Of a DNA stretch of 64,000 bases, positions 1 through 20,184 are shown piece after piece (position 1 is the stretch's first letter; every line of letters starts with the position of its first letter). A program made the position numbers and the translations under genes. The notes beneath the pieces were generated by a model. That model did no database searches. It was not told the DNA's origin and was given only the letters and a program-made list of their open reading frames with translations. This stretch comes from Kitasatospora viridis (GTDB lineage: Bacteria; Actinomycetota; Actinomycetes; Streptomycetales; Streptomycetaceae), in the NCBI RefSeq assembly GCF_007829815.1, contig NZ_VIWT01000003.1, positions 620,001 to 684,000 of the forward strand. Direction: 5' to 3'.

Positions 1-229
1 GCCAGACCAGCTGTCCGAAGAGGTCGGCGGCGCCGTCCAGGGCGGCCAGTTGCAGCGCCTCCTTGGTGCCGAAGTGGCCGAGCACACCCGCCTTGCTCAT
101 CTCCAGGTCGCCGGCCAGCCGACCGATGGTCAGGCCTTCCAGGCCCTCCACCGAGGCGATCGCGACGCTGCGTTCGATGATGCGCTGCCGGGTGAGGCGG
201 GCCTCGGCGGCGGACTTGCGTGGGCTCAT
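1..229 (-). CDS. TetR/AcrR family transcriptional regulator (partial, 3' end outside window)
   Basis: Only the first 76 residues are visible; the gene runs off the left edge. They form the helix-turn-helix DNA-binding domain of a TetR repressor: a basic N-terminus, the RIIERSVAIA helix, then TIGRLAGDLEMSKAGVLGHF, the recognition helix with the family-typical G-x-L-x-x-H-F ending at about residues 52-58. The ATG (complement of 227-229) is the chosen start. The gene is divergent from the KAS III gene at 347, and a 24-bp dyad lies between them, so autoregulation and control of the KAS III gene are the likely jobs. The ligand domain is not visible, so no inducer can be suggested. Confidence 0.9.
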   Translation of the reverse strand, partial: MSPRKSAAEARLTRQRIIERSVAIASVEGLEGLTIGRLAGDLEMSKAGVLGHFGTKEALQLAALDGAADLFGQLVW

Positions 230-259
230 GGGGTCGATGGTATCGGCCCGGGCGCCATT

Positions 260-283
260 TAGCTTCCGATCGATCGGTTGCTA
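260..283. promoter_or_regulatory. Dyad-symmetric operator candidate between divergent TetR and KAS III genes
   Basis: A perfect 12-bp palindrome CCGATCGATCGG (266-277) is flanked by TT on each side and by TAGC/GCTA at the outer ends, giving a 24-bp two-fold symmetric site. It sits 31 nt upstream of the TetR start and 64 nt upstream of the KAS III start. Position and symmetry fit a TetR-family operator; binding is inference. Confidence 0.55.
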
Positions 284-293
284 TATTCCGGAG

Positions 294-317
294 CACCGCT
301 TCACCGCTTCACCGCTT
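294..317. repeat. Three tandem 8-bp repeats in the KAS III leader
   Basis: The unit CACCGCTT occurs three times head to tail, 30 nt upstream of the KAS III start codon. It lies in the likely 5' untranslated leader. No function is known to me; copy-number drift by replication slippage is the simplest origin. Confidence 0.7.
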
Positions 318-346
318 CAGTGCTTGCCGAGCCGAGGAGGACCGCC

Positions 347-1303
347 GTGCCGGGTTCCCGCATCACCGCCATGGGCCACTACCAGCCGTCGCGGGTGCTG
401 ACCAACGACGATCTGGCGCGGATGGTGGACACCAGCGACGACTGGATCCGCCGGCGCACCGGCATCGCCACCCGCCGGATCGCCGCCGAGCACGAGACGG
501 TGGCCGACCTGGCCACCGCCGCGGCCGCCAAGGCGCTCGCCGCCGCCGGCCTGGCGCCGGCCGAGATCGGCCTGGTCACCGTCGCGACCTGCAGCGCGAT
601 CGACCGCTGTCCCTCCACCGCCGCCCAGGTGGCCGGTCGGCTCGGCATCCCGGACGCCGTCGCCTACGACCTGAACAACGGCTGCGCCGGCTTCTGCACC
701 GCGCTCGCCGCCGCCGACCACTCGGTACGGGCGGGCGCGGCCCGGCACGCGCTGGTGATCGGCGCCGAGAAGATGTCGGACCTGACCGACTGGACCGACC
801 GGAGCAGCTGCGTGCTGCTCGGCGACGGAGCCGGCGCGGCCGTGCTCAGCGCGGTCTCCGAGCCGGGCGTCGGGCCGGGCGTCGGGCCGGTGGTCTGGGG
901 CTCCGACCCGACCCGGGGTCAGGCCGTGCGCCTGCTGGACGACTGGCACCCGCGGTTCGCGCAGGACGGCCAGACCGTCTTCCGCTGGGCCACCACCGAG
1001 CTGCCCGCGATCGCGCTGGCCGCCTGCGAGCGGGCCGGGGTGGCCCCGAACGAGCTGGCCGGGGTGGTGACGCACCAGGCCAACCTGCGGATCATCGAGG
1101 CGCTGGTGCGCCAACTCGGGCTCGCCGACGACGCGGTGGTGGCGCGGGACGTGGTGGAGTCCGGCAACACCTCGGCCGCCTCGGTGCCGCTGGCGCTCGC
1201 CAAACTGGTCGAGCGGCGCGAACTGCCCGCCGGCGCACCGGTGCTGCTGCTCAGCTTCGGCGGCGGCCTGTCCTGGGCCGGCCAGGTGGTCGACTGCCCC
1301 TGA
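347..1303 (+). CDS. 3-oxoacyl-ACP synthase III (KAS III / FabH-like)
   Basis: The 318-residue product is a thiolase-fold condensing enzyme of the FabH family, which joins an acyl-CoA starter to malonyl-ACP. The catalytic triad is visible: Cys113 in NNGCAGF, His243 in VTHQANLRI and Asn274 in ESGNTSAAS. Length is typical. I chose the GTG at 347 because GAGGAGG ends 6 nt upstream; an upstream in-frame ATG lacks such a site and would add non-homologous residues. The housekeeping fabH normally sits in the fabD-fabH-acpP-fabF cluster, which is absent, so this is more likely a specialised paralogue. With the hotdog-like gene downstream and the NRPS at 3393 it might supply a special acyl chain, but that link is inference. 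Confidence 0.9.
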   Translation: MPGSRITAMGHYQPSRVLTNDDLARMVDTSDDWIRRRTGIATRRIAAEHETVADLATAAAAKALAAAGLAPAEIGLVTVATCSAIDRCPSTAAQVAGRLGIPDAVAYDLNNGCAGFCTALAAADHSVRAGAARHALVIGAEKMSDLTDWTDRSSCVLLGDGAGAAVLSAVSEPGVGPGVGPVVWGSDPTRGQAVRLLDDWHPRFAQDGQTVFRWATTELPAIALAACERAGVAPNELAGVVTHQANLRIIEALVRQLGLADDAVVARDVVESGNTSAASVPLALAKLVERRELPAGAPVLLLSFGGGLSWAGQVVDCP

Positions 1304-1416
1304 GCGCACCCGGAGCCCCGTTCGTGACGGCCGACACACCGTCAGCGCCGCACATTTGGCAGGATGGCGCCCGGGCCCGAGCGGCGGCCGGAGCGCGAGG
1401 ACTGGGGAGGGCGACC

Positions 1417-2172
1417 GTGGCGGAGGTCAGCACGACCGGACGGGTGCGGTCGATCACCGTGCCGGGGCACGCGTACGGCTTCCCCGGGGTGGCCTTCGGC
1501 GGCTACCTGGCGGGCCTGCTGGCCCGGGAGTTCCCCGGGCTGCCCGCCAAGGTCTCGTTCCGCCGGCCCACCCCCGTCGGCCGCCCCGTGGAGCTGCGCG
1601 ACGCCGGCCACGGCACCCGCGAACTCGCAGACGGGAGCGGAGCGTTGGCCACCGCCCGGCCGTGCGAGCCGGTCCGGGCGCCCGAGCGGGTGCCCGAGCG
1701 GGTGCCCGAGTGGCGCGAGGCCGAGCGGGCGGTGCGCCGGCAGGCCGCCGACGGCCCGCTGAACGGCGGCGACTGCTTCGCCTGCAACACGGGCCGCCCG
1801 ATCGGGCGGGGCCTGCGCCAGCTCTTCGCGCCGCTGCCCGAGGCCTCCCAGTCGGTGGCCCTGTGGACCCCCGACCCGCAGCTCGCCCCGGATGCCGAGG
1901 AGTTGCCCGTCGAGCTGGTCTGGGCCGGGCTGGACTGCCCCGGCGGCTGGGTCTCCCGGCTGTTCGGCGGTGCGCCGGTGCAGACCGTGACCGCCTCGCT
2001 CGCCGCCACCGTGCTGCGCCCGGTCCGGATCGGCGTCGAGCACCTGGTCCTCGGCTGGCCGGTCACCAGCTCCGGGCGCAAGCACCTGGTCGGCAGCGCG
2101 ATCCTGACCCGGGACGGCGAGTTGTGCGCGAGCGCCGAGGCGCTCTGGCTGACGCCCGGGCGGGCGGTCTGA
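1417..2172 (+). CDS. Hotdog-fold thioesterase-like protein
   Basis: This 251-residue protein is not firmly recognised. The N-terminal part (about residues 10-60) has the GFPGVAFGGYLAGLL and PVGRPVEL pattern of a double-hotdog acyl-CoA thioesterase-like protein, and a later DCFACNTGRPIGRGL stretch (about 118-132) resembles the C-F-x-C-G segment of many hotdog proteins. A C-terminal half repeating the hotdog pattern (EHLVLGWPV, SGRKHLVGSAILTRDG) supports a double-hotdog reading. The GTG at 1417 is chosen because GGGGAGG lies 6 nt upstream. It follows the KAS III gene on the same strand after 113 nt. Residues about 85-101 carry a short repeat of PERVPE units. Confidence 0.55.
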   Translation: MAEVSTTGRVRSITVPGHAYGFPGVAFGGYLAGLLAREFPGLPAKVSFRRPTPVGRPVELRDAGHGTRELADGSGALATARPCEPVRAPERVPERVPEWREAERAVRRQAADGPLNGGDCFACNTGRPIGRGLRQLFAPLPEASQSVALWTPDPQLAPDAEELPVELVWAGLDCPGGWVSRLFGGAPVQTVTASLAATVLRPVRIGVEHLVLGWPVTSSGRKHLVGSAILTRDGELCASAEALWLTPGRAV

Positions 2173-2183
2173 GGGCTCGGGCC

Positions 2184-2200
2184 GCCGCCACCGTGGCGGC
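2184..2200 (+). terminator. Hairpin after hotdog-like gene
   Basis: GCCGCCAC and GTGGCGGC form an uninterrupted 8-bp stem around a single C, 12 nt past the stop codon. There is no U-tract, as is common in Streptomyces terminators. It would end the KAS III/hotdog transcript before the convergent TetR gene. Confidence 0.45.
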
Positions 2201-2292
2201 CGACCGGGCGGCTGCGGGCGCGCCTGACCCAGGCGGCGTTCGCCCCGGAGGTCAGGTGCACGATCATGGTCATGGCAACACATCCTAGCCAG

Positions 2293-2305
2293 TGACCCCG
2301 CGTCA
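2293..2305. promoter_or_regulatory. TGAC-N5-GTCA palindrome at TetR stop codon
   Basis: TGAC CCCGC GTCA overlaps the stop codon of the TetR gene on the minus strand, between convergent genes. It fits the BldD-box pattern TNAC-N5-GTNA, but its position at a gene end is unusual for a regulator site. Confidence 0.4.
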
Positions 2306-2905
2306 TCCCGCCGGGGTGGCCAGGAGTTCCGGGCCGCGCCCGCCGAGCACGGCCGCCAGCACCTCGGTCAGCGCCGCCAGGTCGCCGGCCAGGTCGAGCT
2401 CGGGCTCGACCAGCCACTGCAACTGGAGGCCGTCCTTGGCCGCCAGCAGGATCCGCGCCGCCCAGGCCGGGTCCACCGGGCTCGGCACCGCGCCGCCCGG
2501 CTCCGCCGCCGCCTCCCCGGAGACCGCGAGCGTGCGCGCCGCCCGCTCCCGCACCTCCCGATTGCGGCCCTGCAGGAAGGCGTGCGCGGGCTGGTCCGGC
2601 CCGGCCGCCGCCGCGGCCACCTCGGCGAACAGCCGCACCATGCCGGGGGTGGCCCGCCGCACCGTCCCACCGTCCTGGGTGTCCTGCGCGCCCGAGGCGA
2701 ACCGCGCCTCCAGAGCCGCCGTCAGCAGGGCCTCGCGGCTGCCGAAATGGTGCAGCACCCCGGCGTCGGTCAGGCCGGCCCGTTGCGCTATGTCACGAAC
2801 CGAGACCCCCCTACTGCCCGCCTCGGCATAGGCGGCCAGGGCGGCCTCGATGATCTGACGACGCTTCGCCAGGGTCTTCCGGTAGGGGCCACGGGGGCTG
2901 TTCAC
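2303..2905 (-). CDS. TetR/AcrR family transcriptional regulator
   Basis: The product of 200 residues (GTG start at 2905) has a clear N-terminal TetR domain: KRRQIIEAALAAYAEAGSRG, then the helix-turn-helix SVRDIAQRAGLTDAGVLHHF at about residues 30-49 and REALLTAALEAR. The remaining 130 residues form the helical ligand/dimer domain. A longer form starting at 2989 is open but would put a 15-bp palindrome inside the gene; the start is therefore a judgement. It is divergent from the NRPS gene with 487 nt between them, so it is a candidate regulator of the NRPS. Confidence 0.88.
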   Translation of the reverse strand: MNSPRGPYRKTLAKRRQIIEAALAAYAEAGSRGVSVRDIAQRAGLTDAGVLHHFGSREALLTAALEARFASGAQDTQDGGTVRRATPGMVRLFAEVAAAAAGPDQPAHAFLQGRNREVRERAARTLAVSGEAAAEPGGAVPSPVDPAWAARILLAAKDGLQLQWLVEPELDLAGDLAALTEVLAAVLGGRGPELLATPAG

Positions 2906-2967
2906 CCCTCGATTGTACGGTCCACCGGACCCGTTGGGGCAGCCACCGGCGTTACTTGAGGCTGTAG

Positions 2968-2982
2968 TTGACGATTCGTCAA
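2968..2982. promoter_or_regulatory. Perfect palindrome TTGACGA-T-TCGTCAA (BldD-box-like)
   Basis: Seven-base arms surround one central base. The core TGAC-N5-GTCA matches the published BldD consensus TNAC-N5-GTNA with extra symmetric flanks. It lies 63 nt upstream of the TetR start at 2905 and about 410 nt upstream of the NRPS. It could also be the TetR protein's own operator. Confidence 0.55.
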
Positions 2983-3175
2983 ATACCACGGCGGTCCCTG
3001 GGGGCGTCGTTGCCGTGGAGAATCATCACGAAACCCTGAGTGATCGAGTTCCGGACAATGACAGAACGGCGAGCTCACGCCGGTGCGGCGGCCCGGTTTG
3101 CCTACGACCTGGCTCAAAATGATCGTCAAATGGCTGCCGTTTGACCACTGATGTCGGATTTGCCGGGCAACCTGT

Positions 3176-3200
3176 GAGGTTTCTGACGATCAGAAACCTC
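3176..3200. promoter_or_regulatory. 25-bp inverted repeat upstream of NRPS
   Basis: GAGGTTTCTG and CAGAAACCTC are perfectly complementary 10-bp arms around ACGAT. It lies 193 nt upstream of the NRPS start. No U-tract follows and no gene precedes it on the plus strand, so an operator or leader hairpin is more likely than a terminator. Confidence 0.55.
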
Positions 3201-3392
3201 ACCCCGACAACTGCTTTTCCGGCGAACGTTTGGCTGGACTTCATCGGTACGCCAGACCCCGGTATCGGTCACCTCTGGTCATCACAGCACGTTGATCAAC
3301 ATCATGTAGCGTGACCGGGCCCTCAAGCCCAGGTAAAGCCACCACCGCGCACGGCCTCCCTGCCCCGCGCACGAACCGGAGCTCAGAAATCC

Positions 3393-16562
<13,170 letters not shown>

Positions 16563-16573
16563 GCAAGCACCTC

Positions 16574-16612
16574 CGGCCGTGCTCCGCGCACTTCCCGCGC
16601 GGGGCACGGCCG
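16574..16612 (+). terminator. Strong hairpin terminator after NRPS
   Basis: CGGCCGTGC pairs with GCACGGCCG, then a T-G wobble, then CCGCGC with GCGCGG: a 16-bp stem with a 7-nt loop, 12 nt past the NRPS stop. It separates the NRPS from the ATPase gene and argues that the two are not one transcript. Confidence 0.75.
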
Positions 16613-16656
16613 CTGATCCACCGTCACTCACCGTCCCCCGAGGAGCCGTTGCCACC

Positions 16657-17199
16657 ATGCGCCGTTTCATCCTCACCGGCACCCCCGGTGCCGGGAAGAC
16701 CACCCTGCTGCACGCCCTGGCCGCACGGGGGCACAGCGTGATCGAGGAGGCGGCGACGGACGTGATCGCCGAGGGGCAGGCGGCCGGGGTGGACGAGCCG
16801 TGGGCCGAGCCCGGGTTCGTCGAGCGGGTGGTGACCGTGCAGCGGGAGCGGCAGCTCGGCGCGGGCACGGCGGCGGTGCAGCTCTTCGACCGCTCGCCGG
16901 TGTGCACCTACACGCTGGCCGAGTACCTGGGCCTGCCGGTGGCCCCGGCGCTGCGCGCCGAGCTGGAGCGGATCGCCACCCAGCGGGTCTACCAGCCGAC
17001 CGTGTTCTTCGTCCGCAACCTGGGCTTCTGCGAGCCCACCCCGGCCCGGCGGATCAGCTTCGCGGACTCGCTGGAGTTCGAGCGGGTGCACCGGCGCAGC
17101 TACCGGGAGTTCGGCTTCGCCCTGTTGGACGTGCCGGCGGCGCCGCTGGCCGAGCGGGTGGCACTGGTGGAGGCCGCGCTGGCCGAGGACGGGGCCTGA
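16657..17199 (+). CDS. AAA family ATPase / P-loop nucleotide kinase-like protein
   Basis: The 180-residue protein opens with a Walker A motif GTPGAGKTT at residues 8-16, followed by EEAATDVIAEGQ, a pattern of the AAA_28 family of small ATPases. DRSPVCTYTLAEYLGLP near residues 82-98 resembles the Walker B/lid region of nucleotide kinases. The ATG at 16657 is preceded by AGGAG 11 nt upstream. Its substrate is unknown. It lies behind the NRPS terminator, so a role in the NRPS product is not supported. Confidence 0.85.
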   Translation: MRRFILTGTPGAGKTTLLHALAARGHSVIEEAATDVIAEGQAAGVDEPWAEPGFVERVVTVQRERQLGAGTAAVQLFDRSPVCTYTLAEYLGLPVAPALRAELERIATQRVYQPTVFFVRNLGFCEPTPARRISFADSLEFERVHRRSYREFGFALLDVPAAPLAERVALVEAALAEDGA

Positions 17200-17261
17200 G
17201 GCCCGCCAGTGGACGTGTGCCCGGCGGCGAGCCTGCGCCGTTCTTCGGCCGAGCCTGCTGT

Positions 17262-17277
17262 ATACCCATAGGGGTAT
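17262..17277. promoter_or_regulatory. CsoR/CstR-type operator candidate
   Basis: ATACCC and GGGTAT form a perfect 6-bp inverted repeat with four central bases. TACCC-N4-GGGTA is the typical core of sites bound by the CsoR/RcnR/CstR family, which sense copper, nickel or persulfide. It lies 27 nt upstream of the DUF302 start, where it would overlap the promoter. The regulator gene itself is not in the window. Confidence 0.6.
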
Positions 17278-17304
17278 CACCAGCAGCAGAGGAGCGAGAA
17301 CCCC

Positions 17305-17694
17305 ATGGACTACGGCATCAGCACCACCGTCGACGCACCGTTCGAGCCGACCGTCGAGCGGGTCCGAGCAGCGCTCGCCGAGCAGGGCTTCGGCGTGCTG
17401 ACCGAGATCGACATCCGGGCCACCATGAAGGCCAAGCTCGGCGCCGAGCTGGAGGACTACCTGATCCTCGGCGCCTGCAACCCGCCGCTGGCCCACCAGG
17501 CGCTGGAGGCCGACCGCCGGATCGGACTGCTGCTGCCCTGCAACGTGGTGGTCCGCACCGCCGGGGGCCGCACCGTGGTCGAGGCGATGGACCCGCAGCT
17601 GTTGGTCCAGGTCACCGGCGAGCCGGGGCTGGCCCCGGTCGCCGACGAGGCCGCGCGCCGCCTGCGCGCCGCGCTGGCCGCCTTGGAAGACTGA
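17305..17694 (+). CDS. DUF302 domain-containing protein
   Basis: The 129-residue protein covers one DUF302 domain: DAPFEPTVERVRAALAEQGFGVLTEIDI at the N-terminus, the conserved YLILGACNPPLAHQAL near residues 52-67, and GLLLPCNVVVR near 73-83. The family is soluble and of unknown function, often found with sulfur- or metal-stress genes. The ATG at 17305 follows GGAG 11 nt upstream. The operator-like dyad directly upstream fits control by a CsoR-family repressor. Cys59 and Cys78 are candidate reactive or metal-binding residues. Confidence 0.9.
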   Translation: MDYGISTTVDAPFEPTVERVRAALAEQGFGVLTEIDIRATMKAKLGAELEDYLILGACNPPLAHQALEADRRIGLLLPCNVVVRTAGGRTVVEAMDPQLLVQVTGEPGLAPVADEAARRLRAALAALED

Positions 17695-17714
17695 GGAGCA
17701 GTCAGGACAGCAGG

Positions 17715-18095
17715 TCAGGGCAGCAGGTCGGCCGGGCCCAGCCTGGTCCAGGCCGCCGCGTCCTGCCAGCCCGGCTCGCCGGTGACCCAGCCCCAGAGCA
17801 ACTCCTCGGTGCGGGAGCGGGACTGGTGGCCGACCGCCTGGAAGTGCCGGTCCACCGAGCCCTCCCGGTGCTCGACCTGCCAGCCCTCGGCCGCGTGCCG
17901 GTACACCTGGATGTAGCGCTCCGGCTCGGTGCGGAACCGGCCGATCGCCAAGAACTGGTTCTGCTCGCCGGTCAACAGGTCCAGCGCCCGGGCCAGCACC
18001 CGCTGATCGGGCCTGGTGAAGACGGTGCCGTCCTCCAGCTCGACCACCAGCGGCTCGACCGAGGACTTGGCGTGCAGGGTGGACGGCGCGGACAT
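17715..18095 (-). CDS. Hypothetical protein
   Basis: I do not recognise this 126-residue protein. It is soluble, has no signal peptide or membrane segment, and shows an alternating beta-type pattern: VVELEDGTVFTRPD, then FLAIGRFRTEPERYIQVYRH and GWQVEHREGSVDRHFQAV. The start ATG (complement of 18093-18095) is the only reasonable one. It is convergent with the DUF302 gene and divergent from the GNAT gene at 18245. Codon use matches its neighbours. Confidence 0.7.
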   Translation of the reverse strand: MSAPSTLHAKSSVEPLVVELEDGTVFTRPDQRVLARALDLLTGEQNQFLAIGRFRTEPERYIQVYRHAAEGWQVEHREGSVDRHFQAVGHQSRSRTEELLWGWVTGEPGWQDAAAWTRLGPADLLP

Positions 18096-18244
18096 GATGA
18101 CGGCTCACTTTCGTTCGTGGGTCGGTGGGTTCGGCGCGCAGCCCGCCACCGGCACGACCCTAGCGCGCACCACCGACAACACCGCGCCCCACCCTCGCCG
18201 GAAATCCCGTTGACCCCGGCCCGGCCCACCGCTTTGCTACGGCC

Positions 18245-18706
18245 ATGCACGGACTCACCTTCCACCGGCTCTCCGGCGGCGACCGGCTGATCGACGGCGA
18301 CCCGCTGATCGACGACTGGCAGCGGATCCACAACCTGATCATCCCCACCGACCCGCTCTCGCTGGAGCAGGTGCGCGAGCGCGCCGGCCGCTACCACCTG
18401 GAGGTGGTCCGGCTGGACGGCACGGCGATCGGTTGCAGCACCGTGCGCCCGCCGACCGAGGAGGAGCCGGTCGCCATGGTGATCGCCCGGATCCTGCCCG
18501 CCCACCGGCGCCGGGGTTTCGGCGGCGAGCTCTACCGGCGCGGCCTGGAGCGGGCCCGGGCCTTCGGTGCGCCGATCGAGACCGTGGTGCTGGCCAGCAA
18601 CCCCGAGGGCCTGGCGTTCGCGGAGGCGCAGGGGTTCACCGAGGTCGAGCGCTACCTGCTCCCCGGCGACACCGTCCCCTACGTGGCGCTCCGGCTCACG
18701 GCGTAA
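18245..18706 (+). CDS. GNAT family N-acetyltransferase
   Basis: The 153-residue product is a GNAT fold acyltransferase. The acetyl-CoA-binding motif A is RILPAHRRRGFGGELYRRGL (about residues 82-101), with the R-R-x-G-F-G signature, followed by the ASNPEGLAFAEAQGF segment typical of motif B. The substrate is unknown. Its last 28 nt overlap the 3' end of the convergent regulator gene. Confidence 0.88.
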   Translation: MHGLTFHRLSGGDRLIDGDPLIDDWQRIHNLIIPTDPLSLEQVRERAGRYHLEVVRLDGTAIGCSTVRPPTEEEPVAMVIARILPAHRRRGFGGELYRRGLERARAFGAPIETVVLASNPEGLAFAEAQGFTEVERYLLPGDTVPYVALRLTA

Positions 18707-19530
18707 CCCTCCGCCCGGAGCAGGGCCAGCCGGGCGCCGTCCGCGCTGCCCGGCGGGGCGGTGTAGATCTCCAGGCGCTGGTCGCTCTCCGGGTCGATCA
18801 GCACCTTGCAGTCCAGCTCCACCGCCCCGATCACCGGGTGCTCCAGCCGCAGCCGGCTGCGCCGGCGCACCGCCACCTCGTGCCGCTCCCAGAGCGCGGC
18901 GAACTCCTCGCTCGCCCCGCGCAGCCGCTCCACCAGCCGGGCCGCCGCCGGGTCGTCGGCCCGCCGCGCGCTGGCCGCGCGCAGGTCGGCGACGTGCAGC
19001 CGGCTGTAGTACTCGTGCTCCTCGACGGGGTAGCCGGCCCGCGTCCCGGGCCAGGTGAACCAGCGCCAGGCCACATTGCGCCCGTGCTCGGAGACCGAGC
19101 AGACACCGCCGAGCAGGTCCCGGGCGATGTCGTTCTGGGCCAGCACGTCGCCCAGCTCGCTCAGCACCTGCAGCGGCGTGCCGGAGAGCTGGTCGAGCAG
19201 GTGCAGCAGCCCGGGCGCCACCCGGTCGCCGCCGCTCTGGCCGGCCGGCGGGCGGTGGCCGGCCAGCAGGTGGAGGTGGTCGCGCTCGTCGTCGTTCAGC
19301 CGCAGCGCGCGGGCCAGCGCGGCCAGCATCGGCGGCGAGGGCTGCGGGCCGCGGGCCTGCTCCAGCCGGATGTAGTAGTCCGCGGACATCACCGCGAGCT
19401 GGGCGACCTCCTCGCGCCGCAGGCCGGGCGTGCGCCGACGCGGGCCGACCGGCAGCCCGACGTCCTCCGGCGTAACCCGCTCCCGGGCGTGGCGCAGGAA
19501 ATCGGCGAGCTCGGCGCGGTTGATCGTCAT
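18679..19530 (-). CDS. Helix-turn-helix regulator of the XRE/MmyB-like type
   Basis: The 283-residue protein has an N-terminal HTH domain (RRTPGLRREEVAQLAVMSA, then DYYIRLEQARG, about residues 31-65) and a long C-terminal MmyB-like ligand-binding domain (LAQNDIARDLLGG, EYYSRLHVADLR). This architecture is common in actinobacteria, frequently next to a dehydrogenase or hydrolase that it controls. Start: MTINRAEL (ATG at 19530), preferred over the upstream ATG by alignment to the family. It is divergent from the alpha/beta hydrolase at 19684, the likely target. Confidence 0.9.
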   Translation of the reverse strand: MTINRAELADFLRHARERVTPEDVGLPVGPRRRTPGLRREEVAQLAVMSADYYIRLEQARGPQPSPPMLAALARALRLNDDERDHLHLLAGHRPPAGQSGGDRVAPGLLHLLDQLSGTPLQVLSELGDVLAQNDIARDLLGGVCSVSEHGRNVAWRWFTWPGTRAGYPVEEHEYYSRLHVADLRAASARRADDPAAARLVERLRGASEEFAALWERHEVAVRRRSRLRLEHPVIGAVELDCKVLIDPESDQRLEIYTAPPGSADGARLALLRAEGYAVSRSAT

Positions 19531-20018
19531 GATCCACATCCTGCCCGATCCGGCCGACCCGAGCCAGGGACCGCCGGTCCCAGGGTCCGCGGTGCTCTCC
19601 CGACACCCCAGACCCCGGCGGCAGGGTTGGCGTCAGCCGGAGCGAACGCCCCGGTCCGAGCCCGAACCTGAGGGAGCATCACCATGGCCACTGCCACTGC
19701 CACCGTCGGCACCGTCACCCCCGCCGTCACCGTCGACACCGTCACCGTCGGCGCCGCCCGGGTCCGGTACGACCGCTACCCGGCCGCCGGCCCCGTCGAG
19801 GCGCCCGCGCTGCTGCTGGTGCACGGCACCGGCTCCGGCGGGGCCGAGGTCAACTGGAGCGGGCTGGCCCCCGGCCTGGCCACCCACCGCACCGTGCTCA
19901 CCCCCGACCTGTCCGGCACCGAGCGGACCGTGGACGACGGCGCACCGCTGACCACCGAGCAGCTGGCCGCCCAGGTGATCGCCGTGATCGAGCACGCCGG
20001 CACCGGCCCGGTCGACCT

Positions 20019-20051
20019 TCCCCCAGCCTTCGGCCGGGAGGTGCCCCCATG
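20019..20051 (+). repeat. Short palindromic element, copy 1
   Basis: A 33-bp element starting TCCCCCAGCC and ending GTGCCCCCATG. It contains a GC-rich hairpin around TTCGG. It is an exact reverse complement of the element at 20152-20184. I recall similar dispersed sequences in Streptomyces genomes, usually between genes; here it interrupts a reading frame. Confidence 0.85.
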
Positions 20052-20151
20052 GCTTCTCGATGGGCGCCGTCGTCGCCGCCACCGCCGCCGCGCTGCGCCC
20101 CGACCTGGTCCGCCGGCTGGTCCTGGTGGCCGGCTGGGCGCACACCGACGG

Positions 20152-20184
20152 CATGGGGGCACCTCCCGGCCGAAGGCTGGGGGA
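20152..20184 (-). repeat. Short palindromic element, copy 2 (inverted)
   Basis: Exact inverted copy of 20019-20051 over 33 bp, starting CATGGGGGCA and ending GGCTGGGGGA. The 100 bp between the copies encode the nucleophile region of the hydrolase in a shifted frame. Confidence 0.85.

Larger units (their letters stand above)
2906..3392. promoter_or_regulatory. 487-bp regulatory region between TetR and NRPS genes
   Basis: No convincing gene lies here. Base composition is less GC-rich than the flanks. It holds two long perfect dyads (2968-2982 and 3176-3200), a half-site-like ATGATCGTCAAA near 3118, and a TTGATCAA palindrome at 3292-3299. A GGAG about 11 nt before the NRPS ATG at 3393 serves as its ribosome binding site. 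I could not assign -35/-10 boxes with confidence. Confidence 0.6.

Noticed and set aside
3176..3200. The dyad upstream of the NRPS as a transcription terminator
   Set aside because: No gene ends upstream on the plus strand, the TetR gene reads away from it, and no T-tract follows.
20019..20184. The two inverted 33-bp elements as the ends of an insertion sequence
   Set aside because: Only 100 bp lie between them and this segment is hydrolase coding sequence, not a transposase.
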